From assembly GCF_001650635.1 (NCBI RefSeq), contig NZ_LWQU01000130.1, positions 62,001-126,000 on the forward strand: a DNA stretch of 64,000 nucleotides, in the 5' to 3' direction. Every line of letters begins with the position of its first letter. Position 1 is the first letter of the stretch. A program made the translations under genes and the position numbers. This DNA comes from Magnetospirillum moscoviense (GTDB lineage: Bacteria > Pseudomonadota > Alphaproteobacteria > Rhodospirillales > Magnetospirillaceae). Below, piece by piece: positions 26,127 to 34,229 of this stretch. The notes beneath the pieces were generated by a model. The model searched no databases. It was not told the origin of the DNA and saw only the letters and a program-made list of their open reading frames with translations.

Positions 26127-26444
26127 GTGACCGACAGCCGACGCACCTTCCTTCAGCGTTTTTCCGTCACGGCCGTCGCCATGGGATCCTGCGGCGCGGC
26201 CGGGCTGCTGGTGGGCTGCGTCTATGGCCCGCCGCCGCCCCCGGACCGGCACGAATCCCCGTTCGCCCAGGACCTCGAGGCGTACCAGGCCAGTGTGGGA
26301 AGCCATCTGCCCTTCGGCCTCGACAGCATCGTGCTGGCGGGTGAACCCAAGGCCCAATTGGACCGTCAGATCGCCTGGCTGAAGGCGCACCCCGTCTTCG
26401 ATGTCCGGGTCGAGGTTCTGCCAAGGCTGCGATCGCACCCATGA
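26127..26444 (+). CDS. Tat-type lipoprotein paralog 3 with truncated OmpA domain
   Basis: 105 residues from a GTG start. The twin-arginine signal is TDSRRTFLQRFSVTAVAMGS with lipobox LLVGC; the mature protein starts CVYGPPPPP, so the VYG-PP motif sits at the lipidated cysteine. The OmpA domain stops after the first strand and helix (LPFGLDSIVLAGEPKAQLDR) and lacks the GHADERGT peptidoglycan-binding core of its paralogs. The stop overlaps the next start (ATGA), so the short form is integrated in the operon rather than a random pseudogene. Either it is a degenerate copy or a deliberate carrier of the N-terminal motif. Confidence 0.7.
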   Translation: MTDSRRTFLQRFSVTAVAMGSCGAAGLLVGCVYGPPPPPDRHESPFAQDLEAYQASVGSHLPFGLDSIVLAGEPKAQLDRQIAWLKAHPVFDVRVEVLPRLRSHP

Positions 26445-26746
26445 AGCGGATCATCAATGGCCGGATCTACGACACGGCCTCGGCAATCCCGGTGATGCGT
26501 TACGGTTACGCCAATGCCCGTGGACAGCTTGTCGATGCCACCTTTTACCAGGGCACGGGGCTGACGCTGTTCATCCTTCACCTCGATCCCGATGACCAGC
26601 CCTTGCTGGAACCGGTGACCGCCGCCGAGATCCACGCCATCGTCACCAGCAAGAGCGGCCGCTTTCGTGACGTGACGATCATGCACGAAGCGATCATCGC
26701 CCAGTTGATTGAAGACGCCATCGCGGTGCAAGGGGGGCTGGCATGA
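26441..26746 (+). CDS. hypothetical protein, 101 residues, radical SAM operon
   Basis: A small soluble protein without signal peptide. It begins MKRIINGRIYDTASAIPVMR, a strand-turn pattern seen in small phage-like or regulatory proteins, and ends with a helical segment (IMHEAIIAQLIEDAIAV). I recognise no family. It overlaps the genes on both sides by four bases, so it is co-translated with the lipoproteins and with the last gene. Being cytoplasmic, it could assist the radical SAM enzyme or bind its substrate (inference). Confidence 0.68.
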   Translation: MKRIINGRIYDTASAIPVMRYGYANARGQLVDATFYQGTGLTLFILHLDPDDQPLLEPVTAAEIHAIVTSKSGRFRDVTIMHEAIIAQLIEDAIAVQGGLA

Positions 26747-27333
26747 GCCACATCGATTCGTTTCGCCATGCCCAGGTGGGAAGCCTGGCCGGCATTTCCG
26801 TCTATCTTTCCCTGGAAGACATCGATGGCGACTTCCGCTGTCCATCCCACAGCCTGATCATCGGCGGCGGCAGCGGCGAGCATCCGGCCGCAACCTTGTC
26901 CGATCCATTGCGCGCCGTCGCCGTCTTCGTGGTTACGGAATTGCCGTCGCTGAAGCTTCGTCCCGCCGTGCGGGCTCAATGGACGCAAGCGTGCCAACTC
27001 TTCCTTACCCAGACGGACAAGCCCATCGTCACCTATTTCGACTGGTTGCCCGAAGACCACGACAATTTCCGCGCATCCTGCCGAAGCCCAATGCTGGAGA
27101 ATTCCTACGCCATCTGCGCGGACGACATGGAATTCGACGACTGGCTGGCCTTGGGTTTGGGCGAATTCATATTCTTCGCCATGCCAAAGCTTGCCGCCCC
27201 CTTGATGGCCCAACTGGAAGGCCTGCCATCGCATTTCCGCCACCTGCGCTACAGCAACATTCTGCTGCGCCCGCCCAATGTTCCGACCTATGCCAATGGC
27301 GGCAATGCGTTCGATATAATTGTCCGCTACTGA
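26743..27333 (+). CDS. hypothetical protein, 196 residues, last gene of radical SAM operon
   Basis: A soluble, tryptophan- and aromatic-rich protein (LTQTDKPIVTYFDWLPEDHD; CADDMEFDDWLALGLGEFIF) with no signal peptide or known domain. It starts within the previous stop codon (ATGA). It ends immediately at the strong hairpin 27333-27374. Absence of export signals suggests a cytoplasmic role alongside the radical SAM protein. I cannot assign a function. Confidence 0.68.
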   Translation: MSHIDSFRHAQVGSLAGISVYLSLEDIDGDFRCPSHSLIIGGGSGEHPAATLSDPLRAVAVFVVTELPSLKLRPAVRAQWTQACQLFLTQTDKPIVTYFDWLPEDHDNFRASCRSPMLENSYAICADDMEFDDWLALGLGEFIFFAMPKLAAPLMAQLEGLPSHFRHLRYSNILLRPPNVPTYANGGNAFDIIVRY

Positions 27334-27374
27334 CCCAGAGCCGTTTTTCCGATCGAACGGAATCGGCTCTGGGT
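27333..27374. terminator. strong bidirectional terminator hairpin
   Basis: Perfect 11-bp stem ACCCAGAGCCG/CGGCTCTGGGT around an inner TTCCG/CGGAA stem, placed between the converging 196-residue gene and the minus-strand lipoprotein at 27393. The inner TTTTCCG..CGGAA arrangement resembles the first hairpin of the dispersed repeat. Confidence 0.8.
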
Positions 27375-27392
27375 TTGTCTGCACGCCCTGGG

Positions 27393-27656
27393 TCAACGAT
27401 GCCCACGGCCATGATGCCCGTGGTGCGGCCGGTCATTGAAATAGACATTCCGAGGGGGCGGCGCCGGGGGAAAACTCAGGGACGGCGGCCGCTGATAGCC
27501 ATAGGAAGGGCCTCGATAGGCCGGCGCTCCATAGGAAGAATATCCATAGGAGGGCTCGGGCTGGTTCAAGGCGCTGCTCAGGGCGGCGGCATCGATCACA
27601 CAGCCGGACAGGCTCAGCGAGAGCAAGGCGGCGATGGCAATCAAACGGGTCTTCAC
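27393..27656 (-). CDS. small Tyr/Pro/His-rich lipoprotein
   Basis: 87 residues from a GTG start with AGGAG seven bases upstream. The signal peptide is VKTRLIAIAALLSLSLSGCV with lipobox LSGC. The mature part is low-complexity and rich in Tyr, Pro and Gly (YGYSSYGAPAYRGPSYGYQR) and ends in a His-rich tail (RPHHGHHGRGHR) that could bind metal. No catalytic domain. It is monocistronic, bounded by the hairpin at 27333-27374. Confidence 0.75.
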   Translation of the reverse strand: MKTRLIAIAALLSLSLSGCVIDAAALSSALNQPEPSYGYSSYGAPAYRGPSYGYQRPPSLSFPPAPPPRNVYFNDRPHHGHHGRGHR

Positions 27657-27893
27657 TGTCTTTCTCCTGTGCCCCACTTGGGGGTGACAAGAGATATGCT
27701 GCCTCGAACTGATGGCGAGAGATTGATGGAATTGAGGCAAACCCCGACTACAATGATTATTTTCCGCCGCAAACTCGGCTTATTTCGCGGGGAACCGGTC
27801 AGACATGGACGTGTCTGTATAAAATGCGCCATCGCCACCATAACACCAAGGCAGGCAATGGTGGCGACGGCCCCCTGCATTCGCCAACCTCGC
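27657..27893. promoter_or_regulatory. intergenic region upstream of the small lipoprotein
   Basis: 237 bp between the lipoprotein start and the HlyD stop, both genes on the minus strand. It is more AT-rich than the flanks and holds a short AGACA/TGTCT hairpin near 27804-27819. It presumably carries the lipoprotein promoter. No gene seen. Confidence 0.4.
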
Positions 27894-29210
27894 TCATCGT
27901 TCGCTGACCGCCCGATCAAGGTCGGCGAACAACGGCCCCATGAGCGCGGCCAACACCGTGCGTGTCCCGGTGATGATGGCGACCGATACCGGGACGCCTG
28001 GAACCAAGGGATAGATTTCGGCCGCATCGCCGGTGAATTCGGTGGCAGCCGGCGTGATCTCGACCAGATAGTGGAACTGGCCGGACCGATCGTCGGCGCT
28101 GCTGTCCGGGGCGATCTGCGAGACGATTCCCTCGAGCGGGCGCAAGCCGCCATCGGCCGGCAACAAGGTAATCCTGGTCGTCTGCCCGATGCGAACATGC
28201 CCCACCTCTCCCGCCGGCAGTTTCACCGCGATCACCCGCCGGGCATCGTCCGGGACGATCTCGACGGCGGCTTCGCCCGGTCGAAGCGTCGAACCGGGTC
28301 CGGTCACGGCAGCCGACTTGACGGTACCAGTCACCGGGGCGACGATCCGCATGTCCGACAGCCGTTTCTCCAGCTTCGGCCGTTGACTGGAATGGCTTTC
28401 CAGCTTGGCGTGTGCATCCTTCAGCGCCAGGGCGATGTCTTCTTGCCGGACGACATCGATCGAGCTCAGGCGATGGCGGGCCTTTTCCTCGTTGGCCCGC
28501 GCCTCTTGCAGGCGGCCGGCCAGTTCGGCCACTCGGGCCTCGTCCTCGTTGACCAGAAACGACGATGCCAGCCCCTTCTCGGACAGGCCGCGCCGGGCCT
28601 GCATGCGCAGGCGCAACGGCGCCAAGGCGGCGGTCAGGCCGATTACCACCGCCCTATTGGCGGTGATCTCGGCCTGCGCCACGCGCAAGTCCTCGGCATG
28701 CCGGTGTTGGCGGCTTTTGAACAGCGCCGTCTGTTGCGAGCCGATCGCCGCCGGCAGGCCGCCGAAATCGGGAACCTGACCCAGACGTTCGGCATCGAGG
28801 CGGAGAATATCGCCCGACAGCACCTCGCCTTCCGCCTTCAGTTGCGCCAGGTCGGCGCGGGCCGCGGTCGGGTCCAGGTCGATCAAGGCATCGCCGGCCG
28901 TCACGTGTTGGCCGGTTCGAACATGAAGGGCCGCCACCCGCCCGCCCTCGGCGTGCCCCAGAACCTGCACCCGTTCGGGCGGCACCACCCGGCCGTCGGC
29001 CACCGCCATGATGGCGACGCGGAAGCTGGCCGCCCAGACCAGGCCCAAGCCGAAGATCGCCAGGATGGCCATCGCCGATATCCTGGCCGCCCGGCCGGGA
29101 TTGTGTCGATCCTGGTCGATCGACGGTGACGGGGCCAAGGCGGCAACCGCCGAGGTTTGCGCGTGGTTTGCGGCGACGGTGTGCACCGGGTCCGAGACGA
29201 TGTGGTTCAT
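27894..29210 (-). CDS. HlyD-family type I secretion periplasmic adaptor
   Basis: 438 residues, the normal size. A cytoplasmic N-terminal tail is followed by one membrane helix (about 46-62; AMAILAIFGLGLVWAASF), a biotinyl-lipoyl half-domain (GHAEGGRVAALHVRTGQHVT), a long alpha-helical hairpin (about 100-290) and the beta-barrel (LPADGGLRPLEGIVSQIAPD). It bridges the inner-membrane ABC protein to a TolC-like channel. The ATG at 29210 overlaps the ABC gene stop. The likely cargo is the RTX protein encoded upstream; no TolC gene is in the window. Confidence 0.9.
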   Translation of the reverse strand: MNHIVSDPVHTVAANHAQTSAVAALAPSPSIDQDRHNPGRAARISAMAILAIFGLGLVWAASFRVAIMAVADGRVVPPERVQVLGHAEGGRVAALHVRTGQHVTAGDALIDLDPTAARADLAQLKAEGEVLSGDILRLDAERLGQVPDFGGLPAAIGSQQTALFKSRQHRHAEDLRVAQAEITANRAVVIGLTAALAPLRLRMQARRGLSEKGLASSFLVNEDEARVAELAGRLQEARANEEKARHRLSSIDVVRQEDIALALKDAHAKLESHSSQRPKLEKRLSDMRIVAPVTGTVKSAAVTGPGSTLRPGEAAVEIVPDDARRVIAVKLPAGEVGHVRIGQTTRITLLPADGGLRPLEGIVSQIAPDSSADDRSGQFHYLVEITPAATEFTGDAAEIYPLVPGVPVSVAIITGTRTVLAALMGPLFADLDRAVSER

Positions 29211-30076
29211 GACGCGCTCCCCTTCCCGCTTTGCAGGAAGCGGACCACCGCTTCCATGGCCGGCTGGCCTCGTTTCAGGTCGTTGAGCGTCCCGGCGGCC
29301 TTCAGGGCCGTCCCAATGGCGCGCGACGCGATCAATCCGATTCCGAACAAGGTCCCGGCCGACAGGGTGCCGTCCACCACCATGACCGCCCCCACCGCCA
29401 GGACAAAGGCATAGGCGGCGCTGTTGGCCGCCCCCATGGCGGTTTCGCGGACATTGGCGACGCGCGCCACCGCCGCGCCCTGATCCATCCAATGGACCAC
29501 GGCGGACAAGACCGTCCCGGCCTCGGTGGCCGAGAAGATTCCGCCCCGCGCGCCGTCGCGGCCGGCCCCGGCGACGGCGGCAATTCGCGACAGCGCCAGC
29601 TCGACCGCGATGGCCGCGACCATCGCCGCCGACACCGCGACCCCCACCGCCGGCGACAGCAGCCATAAGGCGGCCAGGTAAAGCACGACGGCGGCGACAT
29701 CCATGAAAGCGGCGATCTTGGCGGCGGAATAGGTGCCGGCGATCATCTCCAGCGCGCCGATGGCCGGCCCCCGTGCAGCCTCGCCGGTACGGGACAGGAT
29801 CTCGACGGACAAGGAATCGTCGGCCGACAGGCAGATGCCTTCCAGCAGGCGATGACGCAAGGTGCGCAAGCCCATCTCGGCCAGGATGGCCAGCACCAGA
29901 CCCAGCGACAAGGTGACAAGGGTCCCCATCTGGCCATGGGCGGTGAAACGACCCATCACCTGGGCGGCATAGACGCTGGGCATCAGGCCCAGGATGGCGA
30001 TCACGACGGACAGGGCGACGGCCAACCCGGCAAGAAGCGGCTGGGTGGCCAAACGGCGGGTAAGTTCCGAGAACAT
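29207..30076 (-). CDS. type I secretion ABC transmembrane domain lacking the ATPase domain
   Basis: 289 residues comprising only the six-helix ABC_membrane domain of PrtD-type exporters (LLAGLAVALSVVIAILGLMP, YAAQVMGRFTAHGQMGTL). Such exporters are normally about 560-720 residues with a C-terminal nucleotide-binding domain; here the frame ends FLQSGKGSAS just after the transmembrane domain, with no Walker or signature motif. The stop overlaps the HlyD start (ATGA), so the short form is embedded in a normal operon junction. No separate ATPase gene lies nearby. Either an ATPase is supplied elsewhere or the locus has lost energised export. Confidence 0.82.
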   Translation of the reverse strand: MFSELTRRLATQPLLAGLAVALSVVIAILGLMPSVYAAQVMGRFTAHGQMGTLVTLSLGLVLAILAEMGLRTLRHRLLEGICLSADDSLSVEILSRTGEAARGPAIGALEMIAGTYSAAKIAAFMDVAAVVLYLAALWLLSPAVGVAVSAAMVAAIAVELALSRIAAVAGAGRDGARGGIFSATEAGTVLSAVVHWMDQGAAVARVANVRETAMGAANSAAYAFVLAVGAVMVVDGTLSAGTLFGIGLIASRAIGTALKAAGTLNDLKRGQPAMEAVVRFLQSGKGSAS

Positions 30077-30128
30077 CTCGCGCTCCGATGGACGGACGGC
30101 GCCGGATCTTCCCGGCGCCGCATCGACC

Positions 30129-30248
30129 CAGACCGTTTTCCGCCCGAGCGGAAACCGGTCTAGAGTCTTAAGTTTGGCCCGTGCCGGGCCGCTCAGGCGC
30201 CGCTCGGGCTGGTCGCGTGTTCACGCTTGGCGTGAACACGCTCTAAAC
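30129..30248 (-). repeat. mosaic dispersed repeat, copy B
   Basis: Second copy of the 120-bp element at 2315-2435. It shows the same series of stems: GACCG..CGGTC around TTTTCCGC/GCGGAAA (30131-30160), GGCCCG/CGGGCC, and the perfect 12-bp GCGTGTTCACGC/GCGTGAACACGC (30215-30226 with 30230-30241). Its end supplies the final GTT codon and TAG stop of the RTX gene. It lies between the cargo gene and the ABC transporter gene. Confidence 0.8.
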
Positions 30249-33200
30249 CAGGTGGAACCAGTGGGCGGCCAAGGCATTGACCTCGATATCTTGCAGCGTG
30301 ACGTCGTGCCGGTCGGAAAGGTGCAGCACCGCATCGCCATCCGCATTGGCGGTGGCCCCTGACATCACGTCCAGCGCGGTCATCGCACTACCGCCCGTGC
30401 TGATCTCCAGCGTGTCGAAACCGGCCTTGAAGGCGATGACGGTGTCATGCGCCGCCGTACCCGTCTGAAACACGAAGGTGTCGGCCCCGGCTCCGCCCTT
30501 CATGATATTGGTCCCGGCCCATCCTTCGATCCGGGTGGTGCCCCCGGCCCCGAACAGGAAATCGTCGCCGCCGCCGCCTCGCAGCACATCGGTCCCGCTT
30601 CCACCGATCAGGATGCTGTCGCCGTTGCCGCTGACCAGGACGTTGTTTCCCGACAGGGCGGCCAGCAGGCCATGGGCGCTGGTGGCCTGGGTGGTCCCGC
30701 CGGTGCCGTAAAGGACCTCGGAATTTTGCAGATGATGTCCATCGGACAGGGTCGGCGTGATGTCCCAGGTCTGGGTCGCCGCATAGCCGGTCGCGCCCTT
30801 GATCAGGCCGGGAGTCTGGCTGGTGACGTAGGCATAGGCTGCCAGATCGTCGATGTCGTGGCTGGCGTCCCATTGGACCGCCAGCGCCGCCTTGGCGATG
30901 GCGGCATAACCGCCGCTGGCGTCATTGGGCGAGCCCGACATTTGGGTCGGCACCGCCTGCCCGCCATAGGTCGAGGCATAGACCTCGCCCCAGGTCTGGA
31001 ACAGCGCCACCCCCGGATCACCCGAGCCGGTGGGGGCGTAACGGGTCGTGTCCGCGGCGGGATCGGCGATGTTGATCCAATAGCCGGCCCCGTTCAGCGG
31101 ATTGTAGCCATCCTCGCCATGCAGGAAGCGGCCGGCGGTGAAATTGTTCTGCCAGGCCATGAATTCCTTGGCCCCGGCAAATCCCAGGTCGGCGGCATGG
31201 GCCATGGCCAGGGTCAGGAAATCCTGCTGCCACGGCGCGGTGATGGTGGCGTGGTACGAGTCGAACACATAGCCCTGCAACTGCCCTTGCGCGGCGCCCT
31301 TGGCGGTCCCGACATACTGGTCGATCAGGTTCTGGATGTTGTTCTCGAGCTTCTCGGTATAGTACGCCTTGAGCGGATCGCCATCGGCGGTGACATAGGC
31401 GGCGTCGGCCAGATCGCGGATGACCCAGGCAATCTCGCGGATTTCCCCCATGACGATGCCGGTGCTGCCGCCGCGATAGCCCGGGTTATAGGACAAGAGA
31501 TCGTAGTTGGCCTGGGCCTGGACCTGCCGGACATAGTAGTCGCTGCCCTGGGTCAGCGCCGCCATGTAGCCCAATTCGGGGATATGGGCGGTATCGAGAA
31601 CCCAGCCGGTAGCGCCTTGGATGCTGTCGAAATTGTTGGCAGGCTTGACGGTGCTTTGATTGCGGCCGTCCAGCCACAAGGTCGGGTGGCTGTCGATGGT
31701 GATCAGGCTGCCGTCGGCATTGACCGCATGGAACGGCGATGACCCGGCGGCATCGGCGCTGGCCAGCATCACCTGTTCGCCCGCCTGGTTTTGTGACACC
31801 AACCAGTTGGCGTTCCATTTGCTGGTGATGCCGATATCGCCCCGCCCCCCGGTCATCGGCTGATATTGCACCACCTGGGAATTGCCCAGCAGGCTGTGAT
31901 CGCCCTTGGCGATGGCGGCAAGATCGGCGTTGATGCTGTTGGCGGCTACTCCCACCGAGGTGTCGTAGCCCATCACCGCGCCGGTCTGTTCGAGATAGGC
32001 GACGTCATAGACCACGTGGCTTGCCGGCGCCGAGATCGCCGCCCGGGCATCGCTCCACACCTCTTTGTGCCATTCCTGCATGGCGACATGGCTCAGGCCG
32101 GCTTCGGCGAACTGAACCTGCCCGTGGCTGGAAATCGCCACGTCGTAATCGTAGGTCTTGGCATCGGCACTGAAGATTCGGTCGTTGCGGACCTGGACAT
32201 CGGTCAGGAAGGTCCCGTCGGCGTTGCCGCGGATATTCATCACCACATGCAGCGAGCCGTTGATCGCCGCATCGACCTGGACCTCGCCGGCCTGAGGACC
32301 GGACAGGACGGTCCTGGCGGTGCCGGCCGCCAGGGCATCGGACAGGACCTGGCCAGCATCGACGGTGCGCACGCTCGACGAGCCGTCGGCATTGTGGAAG
32401 GTCAGCGTGACCTGGGTGTCGTAGCCATGGCCGACGAAGCCGTGGGGATCGAGGGCCGAAGGCGTCGCCGCCGTGCCGCTTCCCCGGCCCAGCATGATGT
32501 CGATGGCGGAACCGGCGCCAATCGACGGGGCGGCCAGCGACAAAACCGCCTGCTGCACCGAACCGTCTTGGTGGTGGGTGCGAACATCGATCTGGACGGC
32601 GACGGGCTGGCCATCAACCATGGCGACCAGCGAGGTTCCGGCGGGCAGATCGCCCTTGGCGAAGACCTGTCCGAAACTGACCGTGCGCGCAGCCGACGCG
32701 GTGGACGTGTTGTTCTCGAGATGAACGGCGACGATGTCATTGGCCCCGGTGGCGGCCTGCACCGTCGGCGCGTGATGGACCACGCCGCTGTTGACCACCC
32801 CGCCGCTGGCGGGCACCACCGGCGCCGCGACCGGCGGCGTCGCATAGGTCCCGGTCGCCACATCATAGACCGCATTGGAAAAGGCGATCTTGCTGATGCC
32901 GTCCAGGTGGACCACCGTCCCGGTGGCGTGAATGTCGGTCACGTCAACGCTGCCGCCGGCATTCCTGGCGATCGAATACCAGGACGAGTAGTTGGCGAAG
33001 GCTGCGGTATCGAGCCCGCCATGTCCATCCACCAGTCGGGTGTTGGCCGTCACCTTCAAGATATCGTTGCCGGCGGTGCCGTCCACCGTGCCCAGCGTCG
33101 TGCCGTCGGCGAACTTCAGCACCTGGATGTGACTGGCGATCACACTACGCGTTGTGGCGACATCGACGACGGTGAAGGCGCCGCCTGCCCCGGAGGTCAC

Positions 33201-34229
33201 GGTATAGGCGCTTTGAACCTTGGCGAAGATGGCGGTATTGACCCCGGCGCCGCCATCGACCACCTGGGCGCCGGCCGCGACCTTCAAACTGTCGTCGCCG
33301 CCGGTGCCACGCTGAACCAACTTGGCCGAGGCGGCATCGTAGCGCAGGCCATCCTTGAAGGTCAGGGCGGCGATGCCGTCAAGATGAACGCGGGTGCCGG
33401 TCGCATGAATGTCGGTCACATCAAGGCCGCCGCCGGCACTTTTCTCGATCCGGTACCAGTTGCTGTAATTGGCGAAGGACGCCTCGTCCAACCCGCCCTT
33501 GCCGGTCACCAGCCGGGTCAGGCCGGTCACCTGCAATGTGTCGTTGCCGGCGGTTCCCTCTAGCAGGCCGACGCGACCGCCATCGGCAAACTTCAGCACC
33601 TGGACATTGCTGGCGATCGTGGTTTGCTGCGTGACCTTGTCAAGGATGGTGAAGCTGCCCGCCGCCCCCGACTTCACCTCATAGGCGCTTTGCGCCTTGG
33701 CGAAGACCACAGTGTTGGTGCCGCCGCCACCATCGATCACCTGGGCCGCGATATTGACCTTGAGGGTGTCATTGCCGGATGTCCCGAACTGGACCAGCTT
33801 CCCCTGGGACGGAACATAGGTCAGACCATCCGAGAATTTCAGCGCACTGATCCCGCTGATCACCGTGCCCTGCAGCGTTTGGTGAACACGATCGGTCACG
33901 GTCAGCGAACCGTTGGCGTTCCGCTCGATCAGGTAATTGTCATGGCTGTAGCCCAGCACGACGCTGTCGTTGGCGAATTTGCCCTGGATTGTCTTCAGAA
34001 GGCTGCCCGTATCGGGGATGAGGAAGGACTGATCCGCCGCCGTGGCGACGATCCCCCACTGGCGGCTGGCCGCCGCATAGGTCCAGTGATCGCTGAACGA
34101 GTAGGTGTTGGCCCCCAATAGCGGCACATCGGCAACGCCCGGGAGAGAGCAATGCAGCGCCGAACTTCCGTCGGAACGGGTGATGATGCTGTACATCGTA
34201 TGATCGAATTGCAGGGTGATGGCGGCCAT
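30243..34229 (-). CDS. RTX-type secreted protein with lyase-like (PcRGLX/YetA-like) domain
   Basis: 1328 residues, no Sec signal. Residues about 100-480 hold repeated beta units with RTX-like edges (GTSGNDTLKV, GTAGNDTLQV, GTGGDDSLKV, GTAGNDILKV). Residues about 510-1150 resemble the 773-residue secreted protein at 58894-61215 (shared WHK.VWSD, GGR.DIG, YRGGS.G, APWQQDF). The opening VSFGQVFAKGDLPAGTSLVA suits the RIFT-barrel start of exo-rhamnogalacturonan lyase-like proteins. The C-terminus has calcium-binding nonapeptides (GGSGTDVLRGGGGDD, GGAGADTF), the type I export signal. The ATG at 34229 follows AAAGGA. It is likely cargo of the downstream ABC/HlyD proteins. Confidence 0.85.
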   Translation of the reverse strand: MAAITLQFDHTMYSIITRSDGSSALHCSLPGVADVPLLGANTYSFSDHWTYAAASRQWGIVATAADQSFLIPDTGSLLKTIQGKFANDSVVLGYSHDNYLIERNANGSLTVTDRVHQTLQGTVISGISALKFSDGLTYVPSQGKLVQFGTSGNDTLKVNIAAQVIDGGGGTNTVVFAKAQSAYEVKSGAAGSFTILDKVTQQTTIASNVQVLKFADGGRVGLLEGTAGNDTLQVTGLTRLVTGKGGLDEASFANYSNWYRIEKSAGGGLDVTDIHATGTRVHLDGIAALTFKDGLRYDAASAKLVQRGTGGDDSLKVAAGAQVVDGGAGVNTAIFAKVQSAYTVTSGAGGAFTVVDVATTRSVIASHIQVLKFADGTTLGTVDGTAGNDILKVTANTRLVDGHGGLDTAAFANYSSWYSIARNAGGSVDVTDIHATGTVVHLDGISKIAFSNAVYDVATGTYATPPVAAPVVPASGGVVNSGVVHHAPTVQAATGANDIVAVHLENNTSTASAARTVSFGQVFAKGDLPAGTSLVAMVDGQPVAVQIDVRTHHQDGSVQQAVLSLAAPSIGAGSAIDIMLGRGSGTAATPSALDPHGFVGHGYDTQVTLTFHNADGSSSVRTVDAGQVLSDALAAGTARTVLSGPQAGEVQVDAAINGSLHVVMNIRGNADGTFLTDVQVRNDRIFSADAKTYDYDVAISSHGQVQFAEAGLSHVAMQEWHKEVWSDARAAISAPASHVVYDVAYLEQTGAVMGYDTSVGVAANSINADLAAIAKGDHSLLGNSQVVQYQPMTGGRGDIGITSKWNANWLVSQNQAGEQVMLASADAAGSSPFHAVNADGSLITIDSHPTLWLDGRNQSTVKPANNFDSIQGATGWVLDTAHIPELGYMAALTQGSDYYVRQVQAQANYDLLSYNPGYRGGSTGIVMGEIREIAWVIRDLADAAYVTADGDPLKAYYTEKLENNIQNLIDQYVGTAKGAAQGQLQGYVFDSYHATITAPWQQDFLTLAMAHAADLGFAGAKEFMAWQNNFTAGRFLHGEDGYNPLNGAGYWINIADPAADTTRYAPTGSGDPGVALFQTWGEVYASTYGGQAVPTQMSGSPNDASGGYAAIAKAALAVQWDASHDIDDLAAYAYVTSQTPGLIKGATGYAATQTWDITPTLSDGHHLQNSEVLYGTGGTTQATSAHGLLAALSGNNVLVSGNGDSILIGGSGTDVLRGGGGDDFLFGAGGTTRIEGWAGTNIMKGGAGADTFVFQTGTAAHDTVIAFKAGFDTLEISTGGSAMTALDVMSGATANADGDAVLHLSDRHDVTLQDIEVNALAAHWFHLV

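Noticed and set aside
32880-33960. CRISPR-like or tandem DNA repeat inside the RTX gene
   Set aside because: The periodicity is at the protein level (RTX-like beta units), with diverged DNA and no constant repeat plus spacer pattern.
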